A DNA stretch of 64,000 nucleotides from Diplonema papillatum. Taxonomy: Eukaryota > Euglenozoa > Diplonemea > Diplonemida > Diplonemidae. The translations under genes were made by a program, and so were the position numbers. Location of the stretch: positions 47,052 to 111,051 of the forward strand of contig JAPJBO010000758.1 of the NCBI GenBank assembly GCA_030068145.1. The letters run 5' to 3'. Below are positions 9,184 through 19,890 of this stretch, piece after piece (the stretch's first letter is position 1; each line of letters opens with the position of its first letter). Under the pieces are notes generated by a model. That model saw nothing but the letters and a program-made list of their open reading frames with translations. It ran no database searches and had not been told where the DNA came from.

Positions 9184-10308
9184 ATGGGTCCTGTTTTATT
9201 TCCATTCACGGAGGTCAGCGGACCGGAGCTACCGGAGAGGGTGTATGTGCGTTGTGTGGTAACCTGCTACGTGTGTGTGTGCGATGATGTGGGTTTGTGT
9301 GGCAGCCTGATACGTGTGCGCTGGCTGTTACACGAGCTTGGTGCTCCGCATGGATGCTTGGTGGTCTTCGAAATCGAACCCCCACTGTCTGCTCAGATGA
9401 AAACTGACGTGTTGGCGTACGTCGAGAGGTTCCGCAAGACGAAGGCTAAGAGGGCCGTGAAGGCTGTGAAGAAAGCTCTCAATCTCACTGAGCAAAGGGG
9501 CTCATATCTGTCCGTTGCGACCAACACGAGCCTAGCAGACCTCCCCGCGCTCCCTCCTCTTTCTGAAACTTTCAAGAAGGTCGTGGAGGCGCAGAAGCAC
9601 GCGGTTGCCGGGGAAGAGACGACCAAAGGTTCGGCTGAGAAGGGTGCTGAGCCCGTAGCGAAAGACGAAGACGTAGCCGACAGCGAGGACGAACCCATCC
9701 CTGGGCCGGGGGCTCGAAAGAGAAGGCGGGACAACGGCGTGGACGAGCCGGAAACCGATGCCGAACAGAGCGACGCCGCCGAGGAGGAAGAGGTTTTTGA
9801 AGAAGTCGAGGAAGAGGAAGAAGAGCCCGAGAGCAGCAGCGCAGGGTCTGACAGCGACGAAAAGCCTCGCAAGAAATCTCGACGGGGCGGGTCCTCTTTT
9901 GGGAGAGGGTCGCCGGGCTCTGTGACGCCTCCTCAGTCGGCGGCTTCACGCGAGGGTGCCGACCGGTCAAAGAAGTCTGGAGATGAGTCCCAGGACGCAG
10001 CTGCGAGCAGCGCCGCTCCACCGTCTCTGGCTGCTATGGGAAGGGGCGCGGCATGGATGGGCCGAAGCTCCGCTGGCTCATCTCCTCGGTCTAAATCTCA
10101 TAACCTCAAGGTGCTGAAGAAGCTCGCGGAAGAAAAGCAGGCCAAGAAAGCTGAGAAGACAAAGGCCAAGGCAGCAGCCGGAGCTGGGAAAGCTGCTCCA
10201 GCCTCGAGCGGCGCCTCTGTTCAATCAGCCCTCGATGAACTTAACAGGCTCAAGAGCGAGGGCCCTAAGCTGGAAAAAGGTGATGAGAAGAGCGGCACGC
10301 AGTCCTGA
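9184..10308 (+). CDS. Acidic/lysine-rich protein of unknown function
   Basis: A 374-codon plus-strand ORF. The N-terminal 90 residues are ordinary (YVRCVVTCYVCVCDDVG, then RWLLHELGAPHGCLVVFEIE). Residues 75-110 are basic (RFRKTKAKRAVKAVKKAL). Residues 145-260 are low complexity, with a KRRR cluster, long Glu runs and Ser/Asp blocks. The C-terminal third is Lys/Ala-rich (LKKLAEEKQAKKAEKTKAK). This composition suggests a nuclear, chromatin- or nucleolus-type protein. No domain is recognised. It lies antisense inside the proposed long intron of the coiled-coil gene, directly beyond the Penelope-like element. The start is the first ATG; an upstream exon is possible. Confidence 0.5.
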   Translation: MGPVLFPFTEVSGPELPERVYVRCVVTCYVCVCDDVGLCGSLIRVRWLLHELGAPHGCLVVFEIEPPLSAQMKTDVLAYVERFRKTKAKRAVKAVKKALNLTEQRGSYLSVATNTSLADLPALPPLSETFKKVVEAQKHAVAGEETTKGSAEKGAEPVAKDEDVADSEDEPIPGPGARKRRRDNGVDEPETDAEQSDAAEEEEVFEEVEEEEEEPESSSAGSDSDEKPRKKSRRGGSSFGRGSPGSVTPPQSAASREGADRSKKSGDESQDAAASSAAPPSLAAMGRGAAWMGRSSAGSSPRSKSHNLKVLKKLAEEKQAKKAEKTKAKAAAGAGKAAPASSGASVQSALDELNRLKSEGPKLEKGDEKSGTQS

Positions 10309-11644
10309 TCAACTCTTGGCCGCAGCGAACTGCTCCGTTCTCTCAGGTATGCCGGTTTTCATTCCCCTTCTGAGCACGCCTCAAAGCGCCTCGGTCGATG
10401 AGGAACCTGTGGCATCGCATCTGCCTGACACTCGAGCCCTGCGCGACTCTCCCAGGCTCGTCACCATTTCCCAACACGCAGGACCTTCTATTCGGAGACT
10501 GTTGGTTTATGGATTCCGTCGATTCGTCAGGCTAGCGAGCTCGAGAGCAAGCTGGCTGGCTCTGAGTTCCCTTTTAGATTTAGTGTTCGGGTCTTCTTTC
10601 GCTAATTACTTCGTCGTTGAATTCTGAGGCTCCGCCTTTTGCCCAATTCAGAGCAAGCCCGGTTTCTCATTCTGTTCAGTGATTGTTGCTCGAAACCTTC
10701 TCTCTTGATTGTTCGGTTTTGGTGTCAGGGTTTGTCGCTCATTATTCGTATGCTAATTGTTCTCTAGACCACAGAGCTAGGCCTTCCTGTCTCCTGGAGA
10801 GCGGTGTTTGTCGTTTCTCCTTCGGGTGTCTCCTTTTGCTAGCTTTCCTCTTAGTTTTGGGTCTCGAAGAGGCGAGCGCCAGGTTTTTCTCCCCAAGCTT
10901 TTGACGTGGGGCGCTTCTGCGTAACCAATGTCCGCTAAGGGTTTCCTCGCATGTTCCCTCAACAAACCTGCCTTGTCTTTCCTTGAATGACGCGCTTGCT
11001 TCTCTGGTCAGCTCTAGCCAGGAGAGGGCATGGCCCATCGAGAATGATCTTGATCCTGGTGAAGGAATCGGGAAACGACTCTGGGCTGCATTGCTCTCAC
11101 AACTCTGCCCACGCGGCACCTTTTGGTGAGGGCTGTCTCAAGGCCACTCAGCGCGGGTTTCTCCCGAGCAATTCGGGGCTGATGATCGGCGTGGTTCAGC
11201 TTTGATAATCCGGTGGTCCCTTTGTGCATGTGTGACCCCCACACAGGATAAGACTGAGGATGGGCAAAGGGAAGGGTGGCTGACGGTGTTGCTTTAGAGA
11301 TATGTTGCGCATGACTTAAAATGGCGCGGGTCGACAAATAACCGACATATCTGGGATCCATTGGAAAGTCTTTGGCCAGAACGTTCGGCTCAGATGGAGA
11401 ATCTCTCCGAACAGCGCTGACTGACAAATGTTGCGGCAACAACTTGGCCGAGATCAACCATCCAAGCGCCAACTGGAGAGCGGCGGCTCCCAAGATTCGA
11501 CACAAGCAGGTGGAGACTCTGAAGAGAGCAGCGGCATCGCGAGGGCTCACATGCCTCTTCGACGAATCATTGCGAAGCGAAGTGACGAAGCTGGCTAGAC
11601 GATCGAAGCAAGTGCTGACAGGGTCCTCGGCTGCAGTGCAGTTC
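10309..11644. other. Unassigned stretch
   Basis: No convincing coding exon, RNA gene or repeat was recognised. Open frames on both strands are short and lack a recognisable composition. Confidence 0.5.
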
Positions 11645-11646
11645 GG

Positions 11647-11693
11647 CGCAGTGCATGCTAATCCATGTGGTTCATGTACTTAAAAGAACTCAA
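11647..11693 (-). repeat. Copy of dispersed short element H
   Basis: About 46 bases that are the reverse complement of a segment at 19585-19632 (TTGAGTTCTTTTAAGTACAT and following). Elsewhere this segment is inserted in pseudo-LTR copies. Here it lies next to the helicase relic. Confidence 0.75.
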
Positions 11694-11699
11694 TGCTTG

Positions 11700-12930
11700 G
11701 TGCCGTGTGCCGTGGGCACCGCCCGCTGCACACGGGGATTTTTTTGCGACAATAAAACCTCGGAGGGAAAAAGACTGCGTGTTTATCCCACTTTTTGGTG
11801 AAAAAGAAAATGAAACCCGATCCAGTAACGAGGATAGAGCCCCTGTGTGCCCCTAAATGTCCCAAATACTCTCCAATCTTGCAAAACAGGTGCAAACTGC
11901 CCAGGACATGCCCATTTTTTGTGTCTTTTTCGTGGGAAATCGAGGCGGCGCGCTTCGCCGCGGCCGAGAGCTTCGCCGCGGGCTTCCTAGCGGGTGCCGA
12001 AGACCGCTTCGGTGCCGCCTTCTTCTGCGGGATCTTCGCATCCGGGGTGGGATACCCGGCAGGACATCGAGCGCGGAGCCACCTAGCGGGAGCCGAAGAC
12101 CGCTTCGGTGCCGCCTTCTTCTGCGGGATCGTCGCATCCGGGGTGGGATACCCGGCAGGACATCGAGCGCGGAGCCACCTAGCGGGAGCCGAAGACCGCT
12201 TCGGTGCCGCCTTCTTCTGCGGGATCTTCGCATTCGGGGTGGGATACCCGGCAGGACATCGAGCGCGGAGCCACGCGATGACGTCCGGCGACGGCGTCTT
12301 CTTCGCCACCCAGTCGAACCCTCGGCGGCAGAAGGTACAGGTTCTCCGGCGACCTGACCCGGGAGACCGCAACGTACAGCGCCTCGAACGTGACTTTGCC
12401 GAGGGCGGGGGGGCGCCGATTGAGGTCAATGACCACGCTCCTCAGCGTGAGCCCCTGGCAACGCCAAAAGGTGAAGGCCCACCCAGGAAGGACCTTGTAG
12501 TTGTGCAGGGCCCCCCTGCGCGGCTGACCCTTCTTGCTCACCGGCTCTTCGCTCCCCCGATTCCGCTCGACGGGAACCTGCTTGCCGTTGACATCGACGA
12601 TGATGTACTTCGGGGCAGGGACCCACCAGCTGGCCCGGGTGCACGTTCTCGAACGCGGACTCCGCCCGCTTCTCGTCGCCGGGGCACTCGTACGACAGGG
12701 CCACCATGTGGCAGCGTGTCCCGTTCACCATCTTCTTCGCCTCCGAAATGTTCCCGGTGCAGACCCCCGGGGCCCCGGGGACGAAGAAAAACAGTTCCTT
12801 CGTCGTCCTTCCGGGCTTCCTCCCCCGGTCCTTCAGAACCGAGAAGCAGGCCACCGGGACCACCTTCTCGAGGGCGAACTTCTGGGCGAGGAAGCTCGTT
12901 GTTCGCAGTTGCGGCTTCGGCATTGCTCGC
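11700..12930 (-). pseudogene. Decayed Pif1/RecD-type helicase, C-terminal part
   Basis: Conserved C-terminal helicase motifs occur in order on the minus strand but in different frames. They are GNISEAKKMVNGTRC (12.75 kb), then GWAFTFWRCQGLTLRSVVID and ALYVAVSRVRSPENLYLL (12.50-12.35 kb). A new frame then gives GFDWVAKKTPSPDVIAWLRA. Pif1-like helicases have a QG-x-T motif and a YVA(L/V)SR motif VI in these positions. At least two frameshifts (near 12540 and 12330) and a missing Walker A region mark it as a relic. Helitrons carry such helicases, but no Rep domain or Helitron end was found. The tail contains three 96-bp repeats. Confidence 0.7.
11989..12276 (-). repeat. Three 96-bp (32-codon) in-frame repeats in the helicase tail
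   Basis: Units starting at 11989, 12085 and 12181 are nearly identical. On the minus strand they encode a basic repeat of the type RARCPAGYPTPDAKIPQKKA. The exact 96-base period keeps the frame open. Confidence 0.9.
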
Positions 12931-12944
12931 GATGAGGAGCGGCT

Positions 12945-15900
12945 TGTGGCCTTTCTTCATCTGGAATTGCATCTTCCCCACAGAGCTGTTCTACTGTAAC
13001 ACTTCTTGGCACACGGGAGTTTCCCATCAAAGCACAGTGTTAGCCTTGTGGGTGCTGATGTGGCCTTTCGACATCTGGAATGGCATCTTCCCCACCTAAA
13101 AACTGTGTCTCCGTAGCACATCTTGGCACACGGGGGTTTCCCATCAAGCACAGTGATAGCCGTGGGTGCTGATGTGGCCTTTCCACATCTGGAATTGCAT
13201 CTTCCCCAACTAAAAGCTGTGTTACCGTAGCACATCTTGGCACACGGGAGTTTCCCATCAAAGCACAGTGATAGCCTTGTGGGTGCTGATGTGGCCTTTC
13301 GACATCTGGAATGGCATCTTCCCCAACTAAAAGCTGTGTTACTGTAGCACATCTTGGCACACGGGAGTTTCCCATCAAAGCACAGTCATAGCCGTGTGGG
13401 TGCTGATGTGGCCATTCTACATCTGGAATCAACTAAAAGCTGTGTTACCGTAGCACATCTTGGCACACGGGAGTTTCCCATCAAAGCACAGTGTGGCCTT
13501 TCTTCATCTGGAATTGCATCTTCCCCGCCTAAAGCCGTGTTCCCGTAACACATCTTGGCACACGGGAGTTTCCCATCAAAGCACAGGGATAGCCTTGTGG
13601 GTGCTGATGTGGCCTTTCGACATCTGGAATTGCATCTTCCCCACCTAAAAACTGTGTCTCCGTAGCACATCTTGGCACACGGGAGTTTCCCATCAAAGCG
13701 CAGTGATAGCCTTGTGGGTGCTGATGTGGCCTTTCCACATCTGGAATGGCATCTTCCCCAACTGAAAGCTGTGTTACCGTAGCACATCTTGGCACACGGG
13801 AGTTTCCCATCAAAGCACAGTGATAGCCTTGTGGGTGCTGATGTGGCCTTTCCACATCTGGAATGGCATCTTCCCCAACTAAAAGCTGTGTTACCGTAGC
13901 ACATCTTGGCACACGGGAGTTTCCCATCAAAGCACAGTGATGGCCGTGTGTGGCCTTTCTTCATCTGGAATTGCATCTTCCCCGCCTAAAGCCGTGTTCC
14001 CGTAACACATCTTGGCACACGGGAGTTTCCCATCAAAGCACAGTGATAGCCTTGTGGGTGCTGATGTGGCCTTTCGACATCTGGAATGGCATCTTCCCCA
14101 ACTAAAAGCTGTGTTACCGTAGCACATCTTGGCACACGGGAGTTTCCCATCAAAGCACAGTGATGGCCGTGTGTGGCCTTTCTTCATCTGGAATTGCATC
14201 TTCCCCGCCTAAAGCCGTGTTCCCGTAACACATCTTGGCACACGGGAGTTTCCCATCAAAGCACAGGGATAGCCTTGTGGGTGCTGATGTGGCCTTTCGA
14301 CATCTGGAATTGCATCTTCCCCACCTAAAAACTGTGTCTCCGTAGCACATCTTGGCACACGGGAGTTTCCCATCAAAGCGCAGTGATAGCCTTGTGGGTG
14401 CTGATGTGGCCTTTCCACATCTGGAATGGCATCTTCCCCAACTGAAAGCTGTGTTACCGTAGCACATCTTGGCACACGGGAGTTTCCCATCAAAGCACAG
14501 TGATAGCCTTGTGGGTGCTGATGTGGCCTTTCCACATCTGGAATGGCATCTTCCCCAACTAAAAGCTGTGTTACCGTAGCACATCTTGGCACACGGGAGT
14601 TTCCCATCAAAGCACAGTGATGGCCGTGTGTGGCCTTTCTTCATCTGGAATTGCATCTTCCCCGCCTAAAGCCGTGTTCCCGTAACACATCTTGGCACAC
14701 GGGAGTTTCCCATCAAAGCACAGTGATAGCCTTGTGGGTGCTGATGTGGCCTTTCGACATCTGGAATGGCATCTTCCCCAACTAAAAGCTGTGTTACCGT
14801 AGCACATCTTGGCACACGGGAGTTTCCCATCAAAGCACAGTGATGGCCGTGTGTGGCCTTTCTTCATCTGGAATTGCATCTTCCCCGCCTAAAGCCGTGT
14901 TCCCGTAACACATCTTGGCACACGGGAGTTTCCCATCAAAGCACAGTGATAGCCTTGTGGGTGCTGATGTGGCCTTTCGACATCTGGAATGGCATCTTCC
15001 CCAACTAAAAGCTGTGTTACCGTAGCACATCTTGGCACACGGGAGTTTCCCATCAAAGCACAGTGATGGCCGTGTGTGGCCTTTCTTCATCTGGAATTGC
15101 ATCTTCCCCGCCTAAAGCCGTGTTCCCGTAACACATCTTGGCACACGGGAGTTTCCCATCAAAGCACAGTGATAGCCTTGTGGGTGCTGATGTGGCCTTT
15201 CGACATCTGGAATTGCAGCTTCCCCAACTAGAAGCTGTGTTACCGTAGCACATCTTGGCACACGGGAGTTTCCCATCAAAGCGCAGTGATAGCCTTGTGG
15301 GTGCTGATGTGGCCTTTCTACATCTGGAATTGCATCTTCCCCACCTAAAAACCGTGTCTCCGTAGCACATCTTGGCACACGGGAGTTTCCCATCAAGCAC
15401 AGTGATAGCCGTGGGTGCTGATGTGGCCTTTCCACATCTGGAATTGCATCTTCCCCAACTAAAAGCTGTGTTACCGTAGCACATCTTGGCACACGGGAGT
15501 TTCCCATCAAAGCACAGTGTTAGCCTTGTGGGTGCTGATGTGGCCATTCTACATCTGGAATCAACTAAAAGCTGTGTTACTGTAGCACATCTTGGCACAC
15601 GGGAGTTTCCCATCAAAGCACAGTGTGGCCTTTCTTCATCTGGAATTGCATCTTCCCCGCCTAAAGCCGTGTTCCCGTAACACATCTTGGCACACGGGAG
15701 TTTCCCATCAAAGCACAGTGATAGCCTTGTGGGTGCTGATGCATCTGGAATGACATCTTCCCCAACTAAAAGCTGTGTTACCGTAGCACATCTTGGCACA
15801 CGGGAGTTTCCCATCAAAGCACAGTGATAGCCTTGTGGGTGCTGATGTGGCCTTTCGACATCTGGAATTGCATCTTCCCCAACTAAAAGCTGTGTTACCG

Positions 15901-16113
15901 TAGCACATCTTGGCACACGGGAGTTTCCCATCAAAGCACAGTGATGGCCGTGTGTGGCCTTTCTTCATCTGGAATTGCATCTTCCCCGCCTAAAGCCGTG
16001 TTCCCGTAACACATCTTGGCACACGGGAGTTTCCCATCAAAGCACAGGGATAGCCTTGTGGGTGCTGATGTGGCCTTTCGACATCTGGAATTGCATCTTC
16101 CCCACCTAGAGCT
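12945..16113. repeat. About 117-bp satellite with higher-order structure
   Basis: Roughly 27 tandem units of about 117 bp (114 and shorter variants), each with CACATCTTGGCACACGGGAG and GCTGATGTGGCC. Larger periods are superimposed: a block near 13541-13980 recurs 680 bases later, and 223-bp dimers repeat at 14607, 14830 and 15053. A 117-base period equals 39 codons, so minus-strand frames stay open (up to 293 codons) and encode a Cys-rich repeat. It abuts the truncated 5' side of the helicase relic. Confidence 0.93.
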
Positions 16114-16194
16114 GAAGTATAGTGGTAGTAGTATAGCTGAAGAACTCAGGGCCCCTCGCCCTGATGTTGTGATATAAAGGAAAACAAAAGGTAG

Positions 16195-16262
16195 TTCGGA
16201 GGGAGAGGAGAGAGGAGAGAGGAGAGAGGAGTGAGGAGAGAGGAGAGAGGAGAGAGGAGAGG
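16195..16262. repeat. GGAGAGA purine tract
   Basis: A low-complexity GAGAGGAGAGAG-type run on the plus strand. Confidence 0.9.
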
Positions 16263-16329
16263 ATCGGAACTAACTGTCACGGGGCACCTGCTTCCACTAC
16301 GTCCTGGTGCCTCCTTCTCAAGGGAGACG

Positions 16330-16765
16330 GTGTATCCGTTCGGGCAGAACACTGCCTCTCATGCGAGATGTTGTACAGAAAAGGGATGCAAACAAGTGAA
16401 AAGGGGGAAAAGGGGAGTGTACGGCTCCCTAAGTGGGGTGTGAAACCTTTAGGGACCAGCCCCTCTAGAGTAATTCGGGGGGGATTGCAAGTACGTGCGG
16501 AATGGGTATGTGCTCAAGACCGCACTGGTCCCGTCTGCGCCGTGTTTCGATACATAAGGCGGACCATCAGCGCGGAATCTGAGTGCCTGCAGACAGGACA
16601 GCGGTGTGAGTCTGGTTTGCCAGGCGGCTGTTCGTAGCTCGTCGCAGCCAGGACCACCCGTGCTACTAGAGCACAGGCGATTCCGTCACAGGGAGAAGGC
16701 CCCTTCAACCGTGTCTGAGCAATCAGTTAAAAAACTCAGGGCACTTGCAACTCGCTAGGCAGCAA
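16330..16765 (+). repeat. Dispersed element: J head plus family C copy
   Basis: The J-type head (CAGAACACTGCCTCTCATGC) at about 16345 is followed at 16480 by a G-run and family C sequence (GATTGCAAGTACGTGC onward). C copies share a GCCACGGACACATAAGGCGG-like core and a CAGGGC/GCCCTG hairpin near the 3' end. This copy lacks three bases (ATC) present in the others and part of the core. The transposition mode of C is unknown. Confidence 0.75.
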
Positions 16766-17029
16766 TTCGGGAGGAAAATCATAGTAGAAAAACTATTGAT
16801 TTATCAGGGGAATTCTACTAGGTAAAACAAACGACCCTTAGGACACCTCGGTACGCACTTGGATCGCGGGGGAAAATTTTCGGCGTGACCTCCGGGGCTA
16901 GCCCGTTCGCTCACTTTCTGCGGCTAGCTCGGGGGGTAAACCCATCGTATGTGACCTCTCGTGTTTTCTCCGTTCATTGCTTGCGTCTCAGGAGTGCGTG
17001 AACGACGGAGAATTCTCGGGGTTTGGCGG

Positions 17030-17205
17030 TATCCATCTTAATCAAGGGGGGTATCCATCTTAAACACGGGGGCACTGTAGACTACAGTGTAGTCACTTTG
17101 CACAGGGGTACCTCACTCCCGTGTTTAAGATGGATTGGCATTCTCGCCCGTTATCCATCTTAATCAAGGGGGTTTGGCTATCCATCTTATGCACGGGGGG
17201 GGCTA
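17030..17205. repeat. Small foldback repeat
   Basis: ATCCATCTTAAACACGGG (about 17046) is matched by the inverted CCCGTGTTTAAGATGGAT (about 17120-17137). Further copies of TATCCATCTTAATCA flank it. Confidence 0.75.
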
Positions 17206-17271
17206 GGTAGTTTTTTTTAATTTTTGGGGGGTAACTTGAAGTTACTAACTTCACCGGGAAGGGGTTCAGGG

Positions 17272-17710
17272 GGGGGATTGCAAGAACGTGCTTGGAATAG
17301 GTATGTGCTCAACACCGCACTGGTCCCGTCTGCCGTGTTTCGGTCCTTTAAGCCACGGACACATAAGGCGGACCATCATCAGCGCGGAACCTGAGTGTCT
17401 GCAGACAGGACTGCGGTGTGAGTCTGGTTTGTCAGACGGCTGGGGAGGGTTCAGGGGGGGATTGCAAGAACGTGCTTGAAATGGATATGTGCTCAACACC
17501 AGCGCGGAACCTGAGTGTCTGCAGACAGGACTGCGGTGTGAGTCTGGTTTGTCCGGCGGCTGTTCGTAGCTCGTCACAGCCAGGACCACCCGTGCTACTA
17601 GAGCACAGGCGAATCCGTCACGGGGAGAAGGCCCCTACAACCGTGTCTGAGAAATCCGTTAAAAAACTCAGGGCACTCGCCCTGATTGTGACTGCGACTT
17701 GCTAGGCAGC
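17272..17710 (+). repeat. Family C, two tandem copies
   Basis: The first copy starts after a G-run at about 17279, the second at about 17460. In the second, the block between CTCAACACC and AGCGCGGAACC is deleted; that block contains the central stem-loop. The second copy retains the CAGGGC/GCCCTG hairpin and the CGCTAGGCAGCACTGAC-type end. Confidence 0.8.
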
Positions 17711-17889
17711 ACTGACCGGGGAGGGGTTCAGGGGGGGGACGTTGCATAATGGTTTAGCTTGAAGGGATTTGGAAAGGTTGGAAAAGGTTTTGGGGGGTCA
17801 CCGTCGGTTTGTGTTTGTTATTTTATTTTTCTTGTTTTATTTTTTTTTTCCTTTTTTGGGGGGTAATTATTTTTTCGGGGGTTTTCAGG

Positions 17890-18295
17890 GGGGGGGAAAA
17901 TCTTAGTTTCGTGTTCAGGCGCTACTTGCCTCTAAGTGTTTGATGCTAGCATCAAGTCTTCTTCGCGGAATGCAGAGTCTTTTTTTTTTCTTCTTTTTTT
18001 CTTTTTTTCCCGTTTTCTGTTTTTTCTGTTCTTTCTTTCGTTGTCGACGGGGGGGGATTGCAAGAACGTGCTTGGAATGGGTATGTGCTCAACACCGCAC
18101 TGGTCCCGTCTGCGCCGTGTTTCGGTCCTTTAAGCCACGGACACATAAGGCGGACCATCATCAGCGCGGAACCTGAGTGTCTGCAGACAGGACTGCGGTG
18201 TGAGTCTGGTTTGTCAGGCGGCTGTTCGTAGCTCGTCACAGCCAGGACCACCCGTGCTACTAGAGCTCAGGCGAATCCGTCACGGACGGGGGGGG
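17890..18295 (+). repeat. J head plus family C copy, ending in a poly-G tract
   Basis: J palindrome TTTGATGCTAGCATCAAG at about 17938, a T-rich stretch, then C from about 18057 to 18287, truncated by a run of about 16 G immediately before the coiled-coil exon donor. The exon at 18306-18512 follows within 20 bases. Confidence 0.8.
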
Positions 18296-18305
18296 GGGGG
18301 GGTAC

Positions 18306-18512
18306 CTCAGCGCTCGCGTCAAGGGCGGAGCGAGCCGCCCGCAGACGGGCTTCGCCGTCGGCGGCAGCCTGCGTCTTCTGCTTGAAGACTTCGCGCTTCT
18401 CGGCCAGCGCCGCAATCGCGATCTCGATGTCGTGCTCCGCCCGCTCGTCGTGCTCCCGCAGCGCTTGCAGCTTCGCCTTCGCCGTTGCCACCGCCTCCAA
18501 TGCCGCCAGCTC
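18306..18512 (-). CDS. Internal coiled-coil exon of the EF-hand/coiled-coil gene
   Basis: A 207-base, 69-codon, phase 0-0 exon with acceptor CCCACGCAG|GAG and donor GAG|GTACC. It encodes ELAALEAVATAKAKLQAL, then a heptad-like charged segment ending ARSALDASAE, a strong coiled coil. The exon at 19891-20141 ends in phase 0 with QMRRRRRQK and reads naturally into this one. The next candidate downstream exon in phase is at 2649-2861. A family C copy and a G-run lie directly against the donor. Its 5' third is copied at 19219-19281. Confidence 0.7.
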
Positions 18513-18569
18513 CTGCGTGGGAGATGGTGCTAAGTAAAGTGTTCGTGGTGGGATGGCATTTTCACTTAC

Positions 18570-18635
18570 CACGCAGGGTCAAAACCTTGTGTCTTTTTAA
18601 AACGCTCCCGCGGAGCCGATGGACCCCATAATATT
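18570..18635. repeat. Solo end of the 63-kb MITE family
   Basis: The sequence GCAGGGTCAAAACCTTGTGT followed by AAAACGCTCCCGCGG matches the terminal inverted repeat and arm of the MITEs at 62010-63832. Only one end is present. Confidence 0.85.
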
Positions 18636-19218
18636 CTCCTCCTTGGTGTGCGTCTCGTGCTGCAATTAGCTCCAGTCTCAGTGCCGCTGCGTAAAAGGGT
18701 AAGTAGAAAACGAACCAACTGTTAATCTTCGTGTGTTTGCCACATTTCCATCGTGGCGCCTCAGGACACGGAAAGCTAGGGGGCGGGATGGTGGGTAAGC
18801 AAGAGCGTGAGCGGTTGTGTGATGGAGCGAGAGGCCCTGTTACACAGTATATCATTAGTCGGTTAATATTAATCTTCTAAGACTAGCGTCTTATACGACA
18901 AAAAAAAATTTTGACCTGTTTGAAACCTGTTTTGTTCATCTAACGGGAGTGAGGATAGTACGCTGCCATCGATCGGTTGTTGTTCTTGGCAAATTGCATT
19001 TTGTTTGTGCGTACGTGTGTAAACCCTGTTTTTAGTGATTTAACACAGCACGCTGCCATCCGACACTCTTTGATATAGGCAAGCACGTACAGTTTGTTGG
19101 TGTGTTACGTGGTGATTGGGTGCATGTGACGCCACGTTGGGTACTGTCTGCCTTTCTGATGCTAGCATCAAGGCGGGGATTGCAGGAACGTGCTTGTCAC
19201 AGATACATGATCTACACC

Positions 19219-19281
19219 GCAGCGCTTGCAGCTTCGCCTTCGTCGTCGCCACCGCCTCCAATGCCGCCAGCTCCTGCGTGG
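19219..19281 (-). pseudogene. Partial copy of the 18306-18512 coiled-coil exon
   Basis: The acceptor-side third of that exon (ELAALEAVAT, with TT for TA, then KAKLQALR) and its CCCACGCAG acceptor are repeated here. The copy ends abruptly in family C-like sequence (AGATACATGATC...). It would break the frame if spliced, so it is a fragment. Confidence 0.7.
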
Positions 19282-19471
19282 GAAGCAAGATGTTGTCGTA
19301 AGCCCCTTCTGATCGGCAGCCTTCCAAAAATCAGCCGGCTGATTGTCAGCCGGTCAGTTTTTCAAGAATTTTTTACCGGCTGAAATCAGCCGCATTTTTC
19401 CTTAGCGCGAACACTGGTCAGCATCAAGTCGCAATAGTTTTGCGGCGGGAGGGCAGGTTTTCCGCTTCTCA

Positions 19472-19830
19472 AAGAAATGCGTAGTTCTGTTTTATTCTTT
19501 TACTTGTTGTTGTCGACAACTTGTTTTGTGTTGAGGTGTCATTCAGATGTAAATCTAAAGCCGCCCACGTCAAATTTTGTTAAGCATTGAGTTCTTTTAA
19601 GTACATGAACCACATGGATTAGCATGCACTGCCTCGACAACCAGGTTATCGGATGACGTCGTCACCTGCCGTTGCGTTGTTAAGCATTGAGTTCTTTTGT
19701 AAGTACATGAACCACATGGTTATGTCATGAACCACATTTGTTAAGCATTGAGTTCTTTTAAGTACATGAACCATGGATTAGCATGCACAAATTTTGTTGA
19801 GCAGCGGCTGCCAAAACTTGCCGTGAAAAA
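19472..19830 (-). repeat. Diverged pseudo-LTR copy interrupted by element H
   Basis: The pseudo-LTR runs from AAGAAATGCGTAGTTCTG to AAATTTTGTTAAGCA. Element H (TTGAGTTCTTTTAAGTACAT and following) appears three times, with deletions. The pseudo-LTR then resumes with AAATTTTGTTGAGCAGCGGC. The repeated AAATTTTGTTRAGCA on both sides looks like a target-site duplication of about 15 bp. Confidence 0.8.
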
Positions 19831-19890
19831 CGACACTTCTCGCTACGAAATTCGCATGTGGACGTGCTCACTGGCAGTGGGCTTGCATAC

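Noticed and set aside
12945-16113. Cys-rich repeat protein gene on the minus strand
   Set aside because: The open frame follows from a unit length divisible by three. Shorter units break the frame repeatedly, and there is no start or splice context, so it is treated as satellite.
18060-18175. Hammerhead-ribozyme-like core on the minus strand of family C (CTGATGA, a GGTCC/GGACC stem, GAAAC)
   Set aside because: Stem II and a 4+4-bp stem III can be drawn, but there is an extra base after CTGATGA, the bases next to the core cannot form stem I, and the C copy at 16.5 kb lacks part of the core. Probably coincidence or decayed.
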